From Eutrophovita brisbanensis (GTDB taxonomy: Bacteria > Pseudomonadota > Gammaproteobacteria > Burkholderiales > Eutrophovitaceae), in the NCBI GenBank assembly GCA_038147395.1, contig JAYQTM010000001.1, positions 1,240,001 to 1,304,000 of the forward strand: a DNA stretch of 64,000 nucleotides. Direction: 5' to 3'. Position 1 is the first letter of the stretch. Every line of letters begins with the position of its first letter. The notes beneath the pieces were generated by a model, which saw only the letters and a program-made list of their open reading frames with translations, did not search any database and was not told the origin of the DNA. Below, one piece after another: positions 47,257 through 56,322 of the stretch. A program made the translations under genes and the position numbers.

Positions 47257-47979
47257 TTAATTTTGAAGGCAAAGAAATTCCGGATTGGATGCTTCCCCAT
47301 GACGGTAGGCTCCTCGAAAACTTTGAGCATCATCCGCACAATCTCCAGCAAGTTCGATATCAAGCACATCATCGTGATACCCAACGGTGAGCAAACAACT
47401 TTGACTTAACTGACCTGATAACTTGGACTCATCCGCCTCAAAGGCATCAATATCAACAGAGGCCTCGACAAAGTCGGCCATCTGCGTTCGGCAAAACTCA
47501 TCCAGCGAGCGCAAACGTTTGGCTCTCACCTGAAACACAGAGCCTCGTTTGATGATCGAGATCTCGCTTTCGTTCGGAGACACCCAAACACCTTCGAATG
47601 CCCGTCGGTCATCCACCATTCCTCTGACGGTCCAAATGCGTGCCTTATATGCTGCCGCCATACACGTCACATCCTCTCCACAGGCGGCACGTTTTTCTAC
47701 AAACTTTCTGGACTGGGTGTAATACTGGTTCCTCGGAAGTCGACGTGTAAGTGGGCCAACAAACGTGGAGAGTTCAGCGTCGAGCGCAGATAACTCTTCC
47801 GAACTACAGATCAATCGCTCTGCGACCGTTGTCGCCTTCTCGCACGAAAAAGATGGCGAAAATTGCGTAGGTTCTTCTTCAGCTCGTACAACTGTAGTGA
47901 GCAAGATCAGAGTAGGAATACCGATACAAAAGAAAATGAATCTCTGACTTAGCGACACGATACCGTAAGTCCCAAGCAT
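47257..47979 (-). CDS. Exported protein with LprI-like (DUF1311) domain
   Basis: A 240-residue protein with a hydrophobic N-terminal segment (about residues 13-30) that looks like a signal peptide or anchor. An LprI/DUF1311-like domain follows (about 44-115): FSCEKATTVAERLICSSEEL, LDAELSTF and KFVEKRAACGEDVTCMAAAY, with paired Cys expected to form disulfides. The C-terminal half is of unknown function, with three or four more Cys. Related proteins inhibit lysozyme in mycobacteria, but that role is not established for this group. It starts 4 bases after the U32 gene and is probably cotranscribed. Confidence 0.78.
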   Translation of the reverse strand: MLGTYGIVSLSQRFIFFCIGIPTLILLTTVVRAEEEPTQFSPSFSCEKATTVAERLICSSEELSALDAELSTFVGPLTRRLPRNQYYTQSRKFVEKRAACGEDVTCMAAAYKARIWTVRGMVDDRRAFEGVWVSPNESEISIIKRGSVFQVRAKRLRSLDEFCRTQMADFVEASVDIDAFEADESKLSGQLSQSCLLTVGYHDDVLDIELAGDCADDAQSFRGAYRHGEASNPEFLCLQN

Positions 47980-47983
47980 CGAG

Positions 47984-49675
47984 CTAACGCGCCATGGCTT
48001 CCCGAGCTTCGACTAAATCTTCTCGCATATTGTGCTGAAGCATTTCACCCGATTTTTTGGTCGCAAGAAGCTCTCTCGCCTTCTCGTATTTTGGATCGTT
48101 CCAAAACATCAAACACCCGTTGCATCCGCGCCCACAACACCCGTTAAGCCCCTTGCTGGTGGTCTTCGCACGCTTCTCTAGCGTATCGAGACTGATTGTG
48201 TCTTGTAGTTTTTTCACAGCAGGTGCGTATTTTTCGGCAGAGGATCGACCAAGCTCTATTTTTTGAGTTAACGAGTCGAGCTTAAGGCGCTCCCACTGCT
48301 CCTCGGTGAGCAATGCTTCCTTACGCACAATGGTGAGCTCCGGGAATTTCCGACGAAGCTCTTCAGGATCCTCTCGATCGAACGCAGATAATGGGATACG
48401 AATTTGGCATTGAGGCCCTCCGTGGATCACATCTTTCAATTCGCTCTCACCAACCACGTCAAACTCATACAACCGGAGCAATACGGGCTCATCTTTGGGA
48501 TTAGGCGGAATAAACTCCAGCACATCACCTGCTTGCAACCGATTTTTAATTTCCACGACAATCTCATCTGAGGACACAGAGCGGACGATCCCACCGAATT
48601 CCCATGCTGCGATACTGCTCGTATTCTCGTAATTATGCGCATGATTCGTTAAGCGACCATCGTGAAAGGCAAATGTGTACCCACGATTACCCGTCATCTC
48701 CAACTCTCTCATGTAAGGACGATAATCCCAGGCATCTGGATTTGCGTAGTAATCATCAATCGCTCGTCGATATGCTCTCGCGGTGGTCGCGAGGTAATAG
48801 GGACTCTTTCCTCGCCCTTCCACTTTCAAACTATCGACGCCAATACGCAGATAGTCATCAAGCTTAGGCATAAGACACAAATCTTTTGAATTGAGAATGT
48901 AAGAACCCCTCTCGTCTTCTTCGATTGGCATCAGATCCCCTGGTCTGTGCCCCTCTTCGAGCACAAACTCAAAGAGTTTCATATTCTCTTCATTAAGATC
49001 CAGCTCTCTCACCGTGCCATCGTTCAGTCGCAAATGAACCTTGTACTGCCATCGGCAGCTATTCGCACAATTACCTTGATTCGAGCCACGCTCAGCCATA
49101 AAGTTGGACAGCAGACAACGTCCAGAGTACGTCATACACATCGCGCCGTGAACAAATGTCTCGAGCCGAATGTCCTGGCATTTTTCTCGAATTTCCTCTA
49201 GCTCTGCAAACGTCACTTCACGAGCCAAAACGACTAATTCAGCCCCTTGGTCTTTCCAGAATTTAACGGTCATCCACGAGCAGACATTCGCCTGCGTCGA
49301 TATGTGCAAATTAAACTCTGGCGCATGTTCACGCAAATAGTGAAACACCCCCGGGTCAGACACGATAACTCCATCTGGCCTGACCTCTTTCAATGTCTCG
49401 ATATACGCATCCAGCTTGGGGATGTCTTTGTTATGAGTGAAGATATTGAGCGTGAGATAAACCCGCACGCCATGATCGTGCGCAAAACTAATACCCTCTT
49501 TCACATCGTCTAGAGTCAGTTTCGACTTTGTCCGCATCGACATATCGGGCGTACCCATGTAGATGGCATCCGCTCCATAGAGCACTGCGACTTTGAGTCG
49601 CTCCAACGAACCTGCGGGCATCAGCAATTCAGATTTGTTTTGCCGCTTAGGCTCAAAATTCATTTCAATATTCAT
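47984..49675 (-). CDS. U32 family protein (TrhP/YegQ-like) with C-terminal Cys cluster
   Basis: A 563-residue member of peptidase family U32, whose bacterial members include TrhP (tRNA 5-hydroxyuridine formation) and related Fe-S enzymes rather than true proteases. The TIM-barrel starts ELLMPAGSLERLKVAVLYGADAIYMG, of which GADAIYMG is diagnostic. Cluster Cys are seen in MCMTYSGRCLLSNFMAERG and GNCANSCRW. It is longer than TrhP (about 450) because of an extra C-terminal part containing C513-C514-x3-C518-x2-C521 (CCGRGCNGC), which looks like a second metal site. The exact substrate is uncertain. Confidence 0.88.
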   Translation of the reverse strand: MNIEMNFEPKRQNKSELLMPAGSLERLKVAVLYGADAIYMGTPDMSMRTKSKLTLDDVKEGISFAHDHGVRVYLTLNIFTHNKDIPKLDAYIETLKEVRPDGVIVSDPGVFHYLREHAPEFNLHISTQANVCSWMTVKFWKDQGAELVVLAREVTFAELEEIREKCQDIRLETFVHGAMCMTYSGRCLLSNFMAERGSNQGNCANSCRWQYKVHLRLNDGTVRELDLNEENMKLFEFVLEEGHRPGDLMPIEEDERGSYILNSKDLCLMPKLDDYLRIGVDSLKVEGRGKSPYYLATTARAYRRAIDDYYANPDAWDYRPYMRELEMTGNRGYTFAFHDGRLTNHAHNYENTSSIAAWEFGGIVRSVSSDEIVVEIKNRLQAGDVLEFIPPNPKDEPVLLRLYEFDVVGESELKDVIHGGPQCQIRIPLSAFDREDPEELRRKFPELTIVRKEALLTEEQWERLKLDSLTQKIELGRSSAEKYAPAVKKLQDTISLDTLEKRAKTTSKGLNGCCGRGCNGCLMFWNDPKYEKARELLATKKSGEMLQHNMREDLVEAREAMAR

Positions 49676-49872
49676 ACCTGAGGGACTCCACCCTCGTCTT
49701 CCCTTTGGAAGTCACTGGATAAACGTTTTGGACTGTCACCACGCCGATTAGACGAAGAAAACCGAGGTGTAGCGTCTATCTGCTCGCCAAAACCAATATT
49801 GGATTAAACTTTTAAGGCTTACACCAATCGAAAAACGACATAAAAACATAAGTATAACGTAAGGGAGGCAAT

Positions 49873-50370
49873 ATGAAGATGGTTAAAACGCTCTTGATGG
49901 TTCCAGCATTTCTACTGATATCGGGATTATGGAACTCGGCGAGCGCTAATGATCACGGTGGCTCGAGCGTCAAGATGCTGGACAATGAAACTGTCGCTGA
50001 TGCAGACACCATGAAATGGGAGCGCAATCGTCACACCCCGTGGGGAATGCGCATCATCGTAATAGATGGCGATCCTTCAAAAGAGGGACCCTACACGTTC
50101 CGCGTCAAAATGCCTTCTGGCTATAAGCTTCCCCCACACTACCATCGGGACAAACGAACGGTTACCGTGCTTAAAGGAACTTACTGGATCGGCGTTGGAG
50201 AGGTGTTCGACGCAAAACCAATGGACATGATGGAAGCAGGTTCCTTCTATACAACAGAAGCAGATGTCCCTCACTTTGCGTGGGCTCGTACAGAAGTTAT
50301 TTTGCAGGAGTCCGGTTATGGGCCAACCGACATGAGATGGGTGAATCCTGAAGATGATCCAAATTACTAA
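49873..50370 (+). CDS. Exported cupin-domain protein
   Basis: A 165-residue protein with a clear signal peptide (MKMVKTLLMVPAFLLISGLW, cleavage probably after SASA). A single cupin domain follows: GYKLPPHYHRDKRTVTVLKG carries the metal-binding HxH and the later Glu position, and ADVPHFAWARTEVIL the final His. A near-perfect ribosome site (AAGGGAGG) lies before the ATG. Related proteins are annotated as cupin of unknown function, sometimes ChrR-like. The substrate is unknown. The 197 bases upstream show no clear promoter. Confidence 0.88.
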   Translation: MKMVKTLLMVPAFLLISGLWNSASANDHGGSSVKMLDNETVADADTMKWERNRHTPWGMRIIVIDGDPSKEGPYTFRVKMPSGYKLPPHYHRDKRTVTVLKGTYWIGVGEVFDAKPMDMMEAGSFYTTEADVPHFAWARTEVILQESGYGPTDMRWVNPEDDPNY

Positions 50371-50390
50371 CCTCGATCTTGCTCTGGGTG

Positions 50391-50420
50391 AAAAAATGCC
50401 GGCATTAGCCGGCATTTTTT
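50391..50420. terminator. Bidirectional terminator between cupin gene and convergent gene
   Basis: Perfect 8-bp stem ATGCCGGC/GCCGGCAT (50396-50415) with a 4-base loop, flanked by A5 on the left and T6 on the right, so it can work in both directions. It separates two convergent genes. Confidence 0.92.
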
Positions 50421-50826
50421 ATTGAACTTGCGCGCAAACTAGGTCGAATGTGGTTCGGGAATGCCCCTGAGACTTGATCGACAACCACAAACGTCGGTCC
50501 ATATAACCCGAGGTCCAGACCACATCGCCGACATCGTTAACCATATCAATCTTGGTCACTCGGTTTAATTCTCTCGCACAATCAATCTCGACAAGGGCTT
50601 GAGTGATCTTAAATACGACTGGTTCATCATTTTCGAACGACTCAGTCATCATTCTCGTGTAAATACCCTTCTTGGTCACATTGACGTTTTCGTTATCCAA
50701 AACAATTGAATCGAGGTCGACGTAATACTTCGCTTCGGTATCCGCGCCAACGTCCACCCAACTCTCACAGAAAGCGGCTGAAGTGATACTCAGGCCAATC
50801 AGAAATACGCTCACCAATCTCGACAT
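50419..50826 (-). CDS. Small exported protein, surface-adhesin E-like
   Basis: A 135-residue protein with a signal peptide (MSRLVSVFLIGLSITSAAFC). The mature part WVDVGADTEAKYYVDLDSIVLDN and the following beta-rich sequence with two Cys (DCARELNRV and DLVCAQV) resemble the surface-adhesin E (protein E) family, which is common as a small secreted protein in proteobacteria. The open frame reaches 50925, but the ATG at 50826 has GGGGG directly upstream and avoids overlap with the FMN reductase gene. Function unknown. Confidence 0.75.
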   Translation of the reverse strand: MSRLVSVFLIGLSITSAAFCESWVDVGADTEAKYYVDLDSIVLDNENVNVTKKGIYTRMMTESFENDEPVVFKITQALVEIDCARELNRVTKIDMVNDVGDVVWTSGYMDRRLWLSIKSQGHSRTTFDLVCAQVQ

Positions 50827-50842
50827 ACGCCCCCCATTATTA

Positions 50843-51424
50843 TCAGTCATTGTTACGTTTGATCTGCGCGACCACAGATCGGTTGAAGTCTTTAAGCCTG
50901 TCAATATGCTCCTTAGCCAAGCCATCCGAGTCGGTAAAACAGCTGCCGGCGTTGATTAAAGAAAAACGCTGTGGAATAACCATCACCCCAAGGTACGCCA
51001 GCTGCGTGTTAAGCCCAGTCATCGCACGCACTCCTCCGCTCGCCCCAACCGTTGCAGACATCATCACCGCCGTTTTGTGAGAAAACGCTTTGAGCGGCAA
51101 ATCATCAACGGTTTCCTTTCGTGACATCCAATCTAGGAAGTTTTTGAGCACACCGGGAGAAGCTCCGTTGTACTCAGGCGTCGCAATATAAAGACAATCA
51201 GCAGCAATTACTTTTTCCCTCGCGATCCGGACTTCGGTCGGCATGCCACTGGATGCCTCGTCGTCGGCATTGTAAAAAGGCAGCGGAACGGCACTGAGGT
51301 CAATTAAATCTGTCTCAACATCTTGCGATACCAAGTCGCAAAGTGCTTCTTTGAGCAACCGTGTATTGAATGACTGTTGACGCAGACTGCCTGAAACGCC
51401 GATGATTTTTAGTTGTTGTGCCAT
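50843..51424 (-). CDS. NADPH-dependent FMN reductase (ChrR/YieF-like)
   Basis: A 193-residue flavodoxin-like NAD(P)H:quinone or FMN oxidoreductase. The FMN phosphate loop is GVSGSLRQQSFNTRLL, and PEYNGASPGVLKNFLDW is the second flavin-binding motif. Family members reduce quinones, azo dyes or chromate, often as protection against oxidative stress. The ATG at 51424 has GGGGGA before it; the open frame extends to 51439. It lies between mnmC and the adhesin-E-like gene, all on the minus strand. Confidence 0.93.
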   Translation of the reverse strand: MAQQLKIIGVSGSLRQQSFNTRLLKEALCDLVSQDVETDLIDLSAVPLPFYNADDEASSGMPTEVRIAREKVIAADCLYIATPEYNGASPGVLKNFLDWMSRKETVDDLPLKAFSHKTAVMMSATVGASGGVRAMTGLNTQLAYLGVMVIPQRFSLINAGSCFTDSDGLAKEHIDRLKDFNRSVVAQIKRNND

Positions 51425-51473
51425 CGTTCCCCCTTGCAATTGGTCAGATCGTTCAGTGACCGTCTAGTTCCCT

Positions 51474-53282
51474 TTAGCCAATATCGACAAAACGCGTGGG
51501 CAATAACCGTTTAGTAAGGCTACGCTCTAATGGCGAAGAGAGACCTAAAAGTTCAGAGTAAATGACCTCGGACATCAATGGTGACCACGTAAACCCCCTC
51601 GATCCAAGCCCTAGAAATGCATGGAGAGAATTCGATACTCGCCCTACGAGAGGTAATCGATCGTGAGTTGCATAGCGAACACCAGACCATTGTTTTTCAA
51701 TCATCAACTGAGAAGTGTTCGTTACTCGAAAAATATCTGAGAATCGCTTTAAGTTCTCCTGATCATCGTCAGTGTTTAACGTTGCATCTGACACATTCAC
51801 ATCATGCGTTCCAGAGATCCACGTCAGGTCGGCGGATGACGCAACATAACCATCCTTACAGACCACCACATCACTTGCTCGATCACTCCTGCGGATCGCG
51901 CTCGATTGGCCACGGATCGGGGTCAACCTCAACTCGATTTGCGGCAATAATCGGTGTGCCTCATGACTATTCGCGATCACAATCGGGTTATCACCCTCGT
52001 TGAATAACCCGTCTTCCAAGGAAGAGTTTTTGCCGTCAAGATCGAAGGGGTACGAGCGAGACTCGCCGCCGAGTCGATGAAAGGCATCGATAAGTCCCGA
52101 CTGTGGTGAATCAAGCACTCCTGCCCTCGGAAATAACACACCACCCGTTGCCATCGCTGACGCCGTTATCGCTCCAAGAGACACAGGCGGCATCAATCTC
52201 ACATGATCTTCACCAAGATCCAATATCGATGCCGCTTGTTTCATTTTTTCCCACTCGTCTTGCGTTTTAGGTAGTTGTATGACGCCATGAGGATTAAATC
52301 CGATCGAATTCACCCGATGGATGCGCTCATAGCATTTGATGGCGAAAAAATAGGCGAGCCAAGCCAATTGACCACGCGGTCCGAAGTCAAGATTCAAATT
52401 GGGCCGAATCACCGGCATCGGATTGCTTGACGTATTCGACAACAATCGATTTTGTGTTTCGAAGATGGTGACTGCAGTACCCGAAGCCAACAAACGTATC
52501 GCAAGTGTGACTCCAGCGATCCCTCCGCCAACAATAGACACTCGGTTTACCGGTGTTTGAGGCGTGCGTCCGTCTTCGGAGAATCGCCCGACCAACATCT
52601 CCCGTTTTCGGCCAAACCCTTTTTTCTTTTGAACATCGAAGCCCGCGTACGTCATCATGCGTCGAATGTCGCCCGCACTGCTGTAAGTGCTGAAGGTCGC
52701 ATCGCGCGCCGCGAGTCGACGAAAACTCGCCACCAGCTTAGGAGACCACAAGTCTTGATTTTTGTGTGGCGAGAAGCCATCTAAGAAAAAAGCATCGACA
52801 CGCGCATCGAGCTCTTTGATGTAATGTGCAGCATCGCCGTAGATTAACGTCAGATTGACGTTCGGCGCCAAAGATACGCGATGAAATCCACTCAACAAGG
52901 GCGGCAGTTGATCAATCAGCAAACCCACGAGATCTAGTCTTGGACAAATACGCTTCAAACAAACTGCGAGGTCAACCTCTCTGAACGGATGCAATTCGAA
53001 CGCTACATAATCCAACACGCCTGACCGCTCTTTCGAGAGAAACGCCTCAAGAGTAGCCAGAAAATTAATACCAAGACCAAAGCCGAGCTCAACGATTGTA
53101 AATTTTTTAGCATCCTGAAATCGTTGAAGCAGTTCGTTTCCCTCAACAAATACGTAGCGCTTTTCCGCCCAGCCACCATCAGCTGAAAAATAGACGTCTT
53201 CAAAATCTTTTGAATAGACCGAACCATTCGAGATTTCGAAACGGGCGGGGTTGATCTTAGTAGGCCACTGAACTCTTTTCAT
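51474..53282 (-). CDS. mnmC: Bifunctional tRNA mnm5s2U biosynthesis protein MnmC
   Basis: Completes the 5-methylaminomethyl group at wobble uridine 34. The N-terminal methyltransferase domain (MnmC2, about 1-245) shows FTIVELGFGLGINFLATLEAF and VDAFFLDGFSPHKNQDLW. The C-terminal FAD oxidase domain (MnmC1, about 250-602) starts RVSIVGGGIAGVTLAIRLL and includes TPIRGQSSAI and GLGSRGFTWSPLMSEVI near the end. Its 602 residues are slightly shorter than E. coli MnmC. Both activities appear intact. It begins opposite a small exported-protein gene. Confidence 0.95.
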   Translation of the reverse strand: MKRVQWPTKINPARFEISNGSVYSKDFEDVYFSADGGWAEKRYVFVEGNELLQRFQDAKKFTIVELGFGLGINFLATLEAFLSKERSGVLDYVAFELHPFREVDLAVCLKRICPRLDLVGLLIDQLPPLLSGFHRVSLAPNVNLTLIYGDAAHYIKELDARVDAFFLDGFSPHKNQDLWSPKLVASFRRLAARDATFSTYSSAGDIRRMMTYAGFDVQKKKGFGRKREMLVGRFSEDGRTPQTPVNRVSIVGGGIAGVTLAIRLLASGTAVTIFETQNRLLSNTSSNPMPVIRPNLNLDFGPRGQLAWLAYFFAIKCYERIHRVNSIGFNPHGVIQLPKTQDEWEKMKQAASILDLGEDHVRLMPPVSLGAITASAMATGGVLFPRAGVLDSPQSGLIDAFHRLGGESRSYPFDLDGKNSSLEDGLFNEGDNPIVIANSHEAHRLLPQIELRLTPIRGQSSAIRRSDRASDVVVCKDGYVASSADLTWISGTHDVNVSDATLNTDDDQENLKRFSDIFRVTNTSQLMIEKQWSGVRYATHDRLPLVGRVSNSLHAFLGLGSRGFTWSPLMSEVIYSELLGLSSPLERSLTKRLLPTRFVDIG

Positions 53283-53397
53283 GTGAAATCAGTCAATGTT
53301 CTTGTGAATAGCTCGGGCGACGCTAGACTCATCGCCCAAGCCGAAATCGTGGATAATACGCGACACTTAACTCACCAAGCTAGGAAACATCGCAACC

Positions 53398-53808
53398 ATG
53401 CGCCAACCGCTACTTCGATTACTGATTATCAGCGCTCTATCGCTTACCATTGGCAGCGCCTTCGGAATGACCCCGAAGTATCCATATGACCCCATCAATA
53501 CCGAATGTAATGCTCAAGTCGTCATCATTGGTGAAGCGTTCATTTTGACTGAAAACGATATTCCTGCACTGCGCCTACAAGCTGATCTCTCAATTACCGA
53601 AAATCCTAATATTCCTGAATGCACATCACTCGAATCAATTAAACACGTTGAGTTGCGAATGAATGAAAGCGATCAAAATGCGTTTTTCTCGGCTAACGTC
53701 GGAAAAAACGTTGCCGCAACGGGCGTGATTAAGTCGGGAGACGCTACGGATCTTGACAGCGTTATTTTCACGGTTGAGTCTTTGGATCACGTCCCAGAGA
53801 AAAACTAG
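53398..53808 (+). CDS. Small exported protein of unknown function
   Basis: A 136-residue protein with a probable signal peptide (MRQPLLRLLIISALSLTIGSAFG). The mature part is mostly beta, with two Cys (NTECNAQ and PECTSLES) that may form a disulfide. No family recognised. Its 3' end overlaps the convergent GST gene by 41 bases. The 115 bases upstream hold no other gene. Confidence 0.55.
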   Translation: MRQPLLRLLIISALSLTIGSAFGMTPKYPYDPINTECNAQVVIIGEAFILTENDIPALRLQADLSITENPNIPECTSLESIKHVELRMNESDQNAFFSANVGKNVAATGVIKSGDATDLDSVIFTVESLDHVPEKN

Positions 53809-54469
53809 AAAATACTTCCGAACTTTTCTTGAAACCTGACTGCGCGAGTTCGTCATCTTGCGCGTGTTGAGCTCGTTTGAAGCCTTCCCGGTTTGTGAGT
53901 GACTCATACCAAGTGCGCGTATTCGGCGGCACGTCCTCACCTAAACCGATAATGTTCGCAAGTAAAATCGCATACCCCACCGATATATCGGCATTGGAGA
54001 AGCCTGTCCCCAGTATGTTAGAACGTCCGTCTTCGAGCGTTTGTTCAGTGAGTCGCAATCTTGCAAGAAACCATTTTCTATAGTCCTCACCCACTGACGG
54101 CTGTCGCCTCTCTGGAGCCTCCATCATGGTGTAACGAATAAATATCGTTTGTGGAAAAGTCAATGTCGCCTCTCCGTGAAATAACCAATTCAGATAATCT
54201 CCGTAATCAGGATCGCTCGCCTGTCGCGCAAACCTTCCGTCACCATACTTAACCGACAGATAATGCGGGATCGCGGACGATTCCGTCAGTCGCACATCAC
54301 CATCTACTAATAATGGAATTGTTCCAAGAGGATTTTCTGAGAGATATTCCTTTTGGTAGAGACGCGGGGGAAACGGAAGCATCTTTAGGGAGTAATCAAG
54401 CCCCAACTCCTCAAGTGACCAAAGCGCCCTAAACGACCGGGCGTCGTCACAGTGCCATAGCGTTACCAC
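53768..54469 (-). CDS. Glutathione S-transferase family protein
   Basis: A 233-residue protein. The N-terminal thioredoxin-like domain begins VTLWHCDDARSFRALWSLEELG, and the glutathione gamma-glutamyl site is LTESSAIPHYL with the cis-Pro loop GTIPLLVDG. The C-terminal helical domain includes SNADISVGYAILLANIIG, with the conserved N-capping Asp. The N-terminal CDDARS suggests a beta/theta-like class with Ser or Cys. Role is probably detoxification or a small-molecule reaction. Confidence 0.9.
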   Translation of the reverse strand: MVTLWHCDDARSFRALWSLEELGLDYSLKMLPFPPRLYQKEYLSENPLGTIPLLVDGDVRLTESSAIPHYLSVKYGDGRFARQASDPDYGDYLNWLFHGEATLTFPQTIFIRYTMMEAPERRQPSVGEDYRKWFLARLRLTEQTLEDGRSNILGTGFSNADISVGYAILLANIIGLGEDVPPNTRTWYESLTNREGFKRAQHAQDDELAQSGFKKSSEVFSSFSLGRDPKTQP

Positions 54470-54585
54470 AGGTCCGAATCCAAAGAATTAATTGAGGCCA
54501 TAATTTGATCGTTTTAGTGTACTTAAAATGTACTTATTGATATCAAATTATGGCGTTTTATTCCACAATAGTACAAATCCAGACG

Positions 54586-54617
54586 AAAAAAAGGACCTAG
54601 CATTTCTGCTAAATCCT
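54586..54617 (-). terminator. Rho-independent terminator after tRNA-Glu
   Basis: In the minus direction AGGATTTAGCA-GAAA-TGCTAGGTCCT makes an 11-bp stem (two G-U pairs) with a GAAA tetraloop, followed by seven T. It begins 20 bases after the tRNA. Confidence 0.93.
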
Positions 54618-54636
54618 TGTTTTCACTACTATCTAG

Positions 54637-54712
54637 TGGCGACCCCAAGGGGATTCGAACCCCTGTTACCGCCGTGAAAGGGCGATGTCCTAGGCCTCTA
54701 GACGATGGGGTC
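54637..54712 (-). tRNA. tRNA-Glu (TTC)
   Basis: 76 bases with encoded CCA. Acceptor stem GACCCCA/TGGGGTC, D-arm TCGTCTAGAGGCCTAGGACA, anticodon TTC in CCCTTTCACG and T-arm GGTTCGAATCC. The Glu tRNA gene sits in the same transcriptional direction as gltX. Confidence 0.97.
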
Positions 54713-54734
54713 TTAAAACCGTCGTCGCTTTACT

Positions 54735-54810
<76 letters not shown>

Positions 54811-54870
54811 AGCAAACGAGGGGCGAATTATACGGAGTAGCGCTCTGGCTGTAAAGCGCCTTATTCTAAT

Positions 54871-56265
54871 TCAAATTTCTTCTAAACTCTTCTCGATACG
54901 ATTTACTACATCCTCTCGCTGATACGCACACATTAGGGCGTCGATGGCTGGAGTTTGGGTCTGTCCCGTCAAAAATAGACGAAGTGGCATCGCCAAGTGT
55001 GGCATTTTGAGATTGAATTCCTTGAGTGTTTCTTTGATACAACCAGATATGCCCTCAGGCTCCCAATTAACGCCTCGAAGCTCACGCACAAACCTCGCTA
55101 ATGCGGGCTTGATATCTTGAGTGAGGAATTTTTCACGGTCAGGAGCTGAAATCTCGCCCCGACGATAGAAAACGTGTGCTGAGTCGACCAATTCGTTTAT
55201 CGAGACGGCGCGAACCTTCAATAACGAAATCAACCCATCCAGCGACGGACCCATCTCGGTATTGATACCCATTTCTATGAGTCGGGCTTTAATCGTCTCG
55301 ACCAATTCAGCATGATCCATTAACTTGAGGTGCTCTGCGTTTACCCAGCTCAATTTTGCCGGATCAAATTTCGCTGGAGAGCGACTGATGTTCTTTAAAT
55401 CAAACCACTCAACCAACTGATCAACAGTGAAAACTTCGTCATCACCGTGAGACCATCCCAGCCGAGCCAAGTAGTTGACCATCGCGCTGGAAAGAAAACC
55501 CTCATCGCGATACTGCGTGACACTGACGGCACCGTGACGCTTGGACAATCTTTCGCCATCGTGCCCCAGAATCATTGGGACATGGGCAAACTCCGGAACG
55601 ACGTAGCCGAGCGCTCTATACACATTGATTTGTCGAGGCGTGTTATTGACGTGATCATCCCCGCGAATCACATGGGTGAGGTTCATATCATGGTCATCAA
55701 CCACGACACCAAAGTTATATGTTGGTGTGCCATCTCCTCTCAAGAGGACAAAATCATCTAATTCGCGATTGGAGACAGTGATATTACCTTTGACTAAGTC
55801 CAACCAAGAAACATCACCATCATCAGGATTCTTAAACCTGAGCACAGGAGTGACGCCTTCCGGCGGCGAACAATTGCCAGCCACTTCCGGTCGCCACCGA
55901 CCATCATATCTTGGCTTCTCACCACGTGCTCTTTGTTGCTCACGCATCTGTGTCAATTCATCTGGGCTCGCGTAACACCAGTAAGCCCGGCCATTGGCAA
56001 TTAACTCTTCAGCAACCTCTCGATAACGTTCCACGCGCTGCATTTGGAAAACTGGACCTTCATCCCAATTAAGCCCCAGCCATTTCATCGAATCGAGTAT
56101 CGTCTGCACGGATTCATCCGTGGAGCGCTCCTGGTCCGTGTCTTCGATGCGCAAGATAAACTTGCCACCGTGCTTTCTAGCGAAAGCCCATGCGTAAAGT
56201 GCTGTTCTCGCACCCCCAATATGCAGGTACCCCGTGGGGCTTGGAGCGAATCGTGTTCTGATCAT
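54871..56265 (-). CDS. gltX: Glutamyl-tRNA synthetase
   Basis: Class I synthetase of 464 residues. The HIGH-type motif is PSPTGYLHIGGARTALYAW (about 9-27), and the KMSKS-type loop is GERLSKRHGAVSV (about 234-246). The zinc-region Cys are reduced to CYASPDEL near residue 98, as in bacterial types lacking the full site. The anticodon-binding C-terminal domain follows. Its cognate tRNA-Glu gene lies downstream on the same strand, behind tRNA-Ala. Confidence 0.97.
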   Translation of the reverse strand: MIRTRFAPSPTGYLHIGGARTALYAWAFARKHGGKFILRIEDTDQERSTDESVQTILDSMKWLGLNWDEGPVFQMQRVERYREVAEELIANGRAYWCYASPDELTQMREQQRARGEKPRYDGRWRPEVAGNCSPPEGVTPVLRFKNPDDGDVSWLDLVKGNITVSNRELDDFVLLRGDGTPTYNFGVVVDDHDMNLTHVIRGDDHVNNTPRQINVYRALGYVVPEFAHVPMILGHDGERLSKRHGAVSVTQYRDEGFLSSAMVNYLARLGWSHGDDEVFTVDQLVEWFDLKNISRSPAKFDPAKLSWVNAEHLKLMDHAELVETIKARLIEMGINTEMGPSLDGLISLLKVRAVSINELVDSAHVFYRRGEISAPDREKFLTQDIKPALARFVRELRGVNWEPEGISGCIKETLKEFNLKMPHLAMPLRLFLTGQTQTPAIDALMCAYQREDVVNRIEKSLEEI

Positions 56266-56322
56266 GTATTTATTCGTTAAAAAAACGCGTCATTTTAAAC
56301 GATAAGGTCGTTAAGGGCACTC

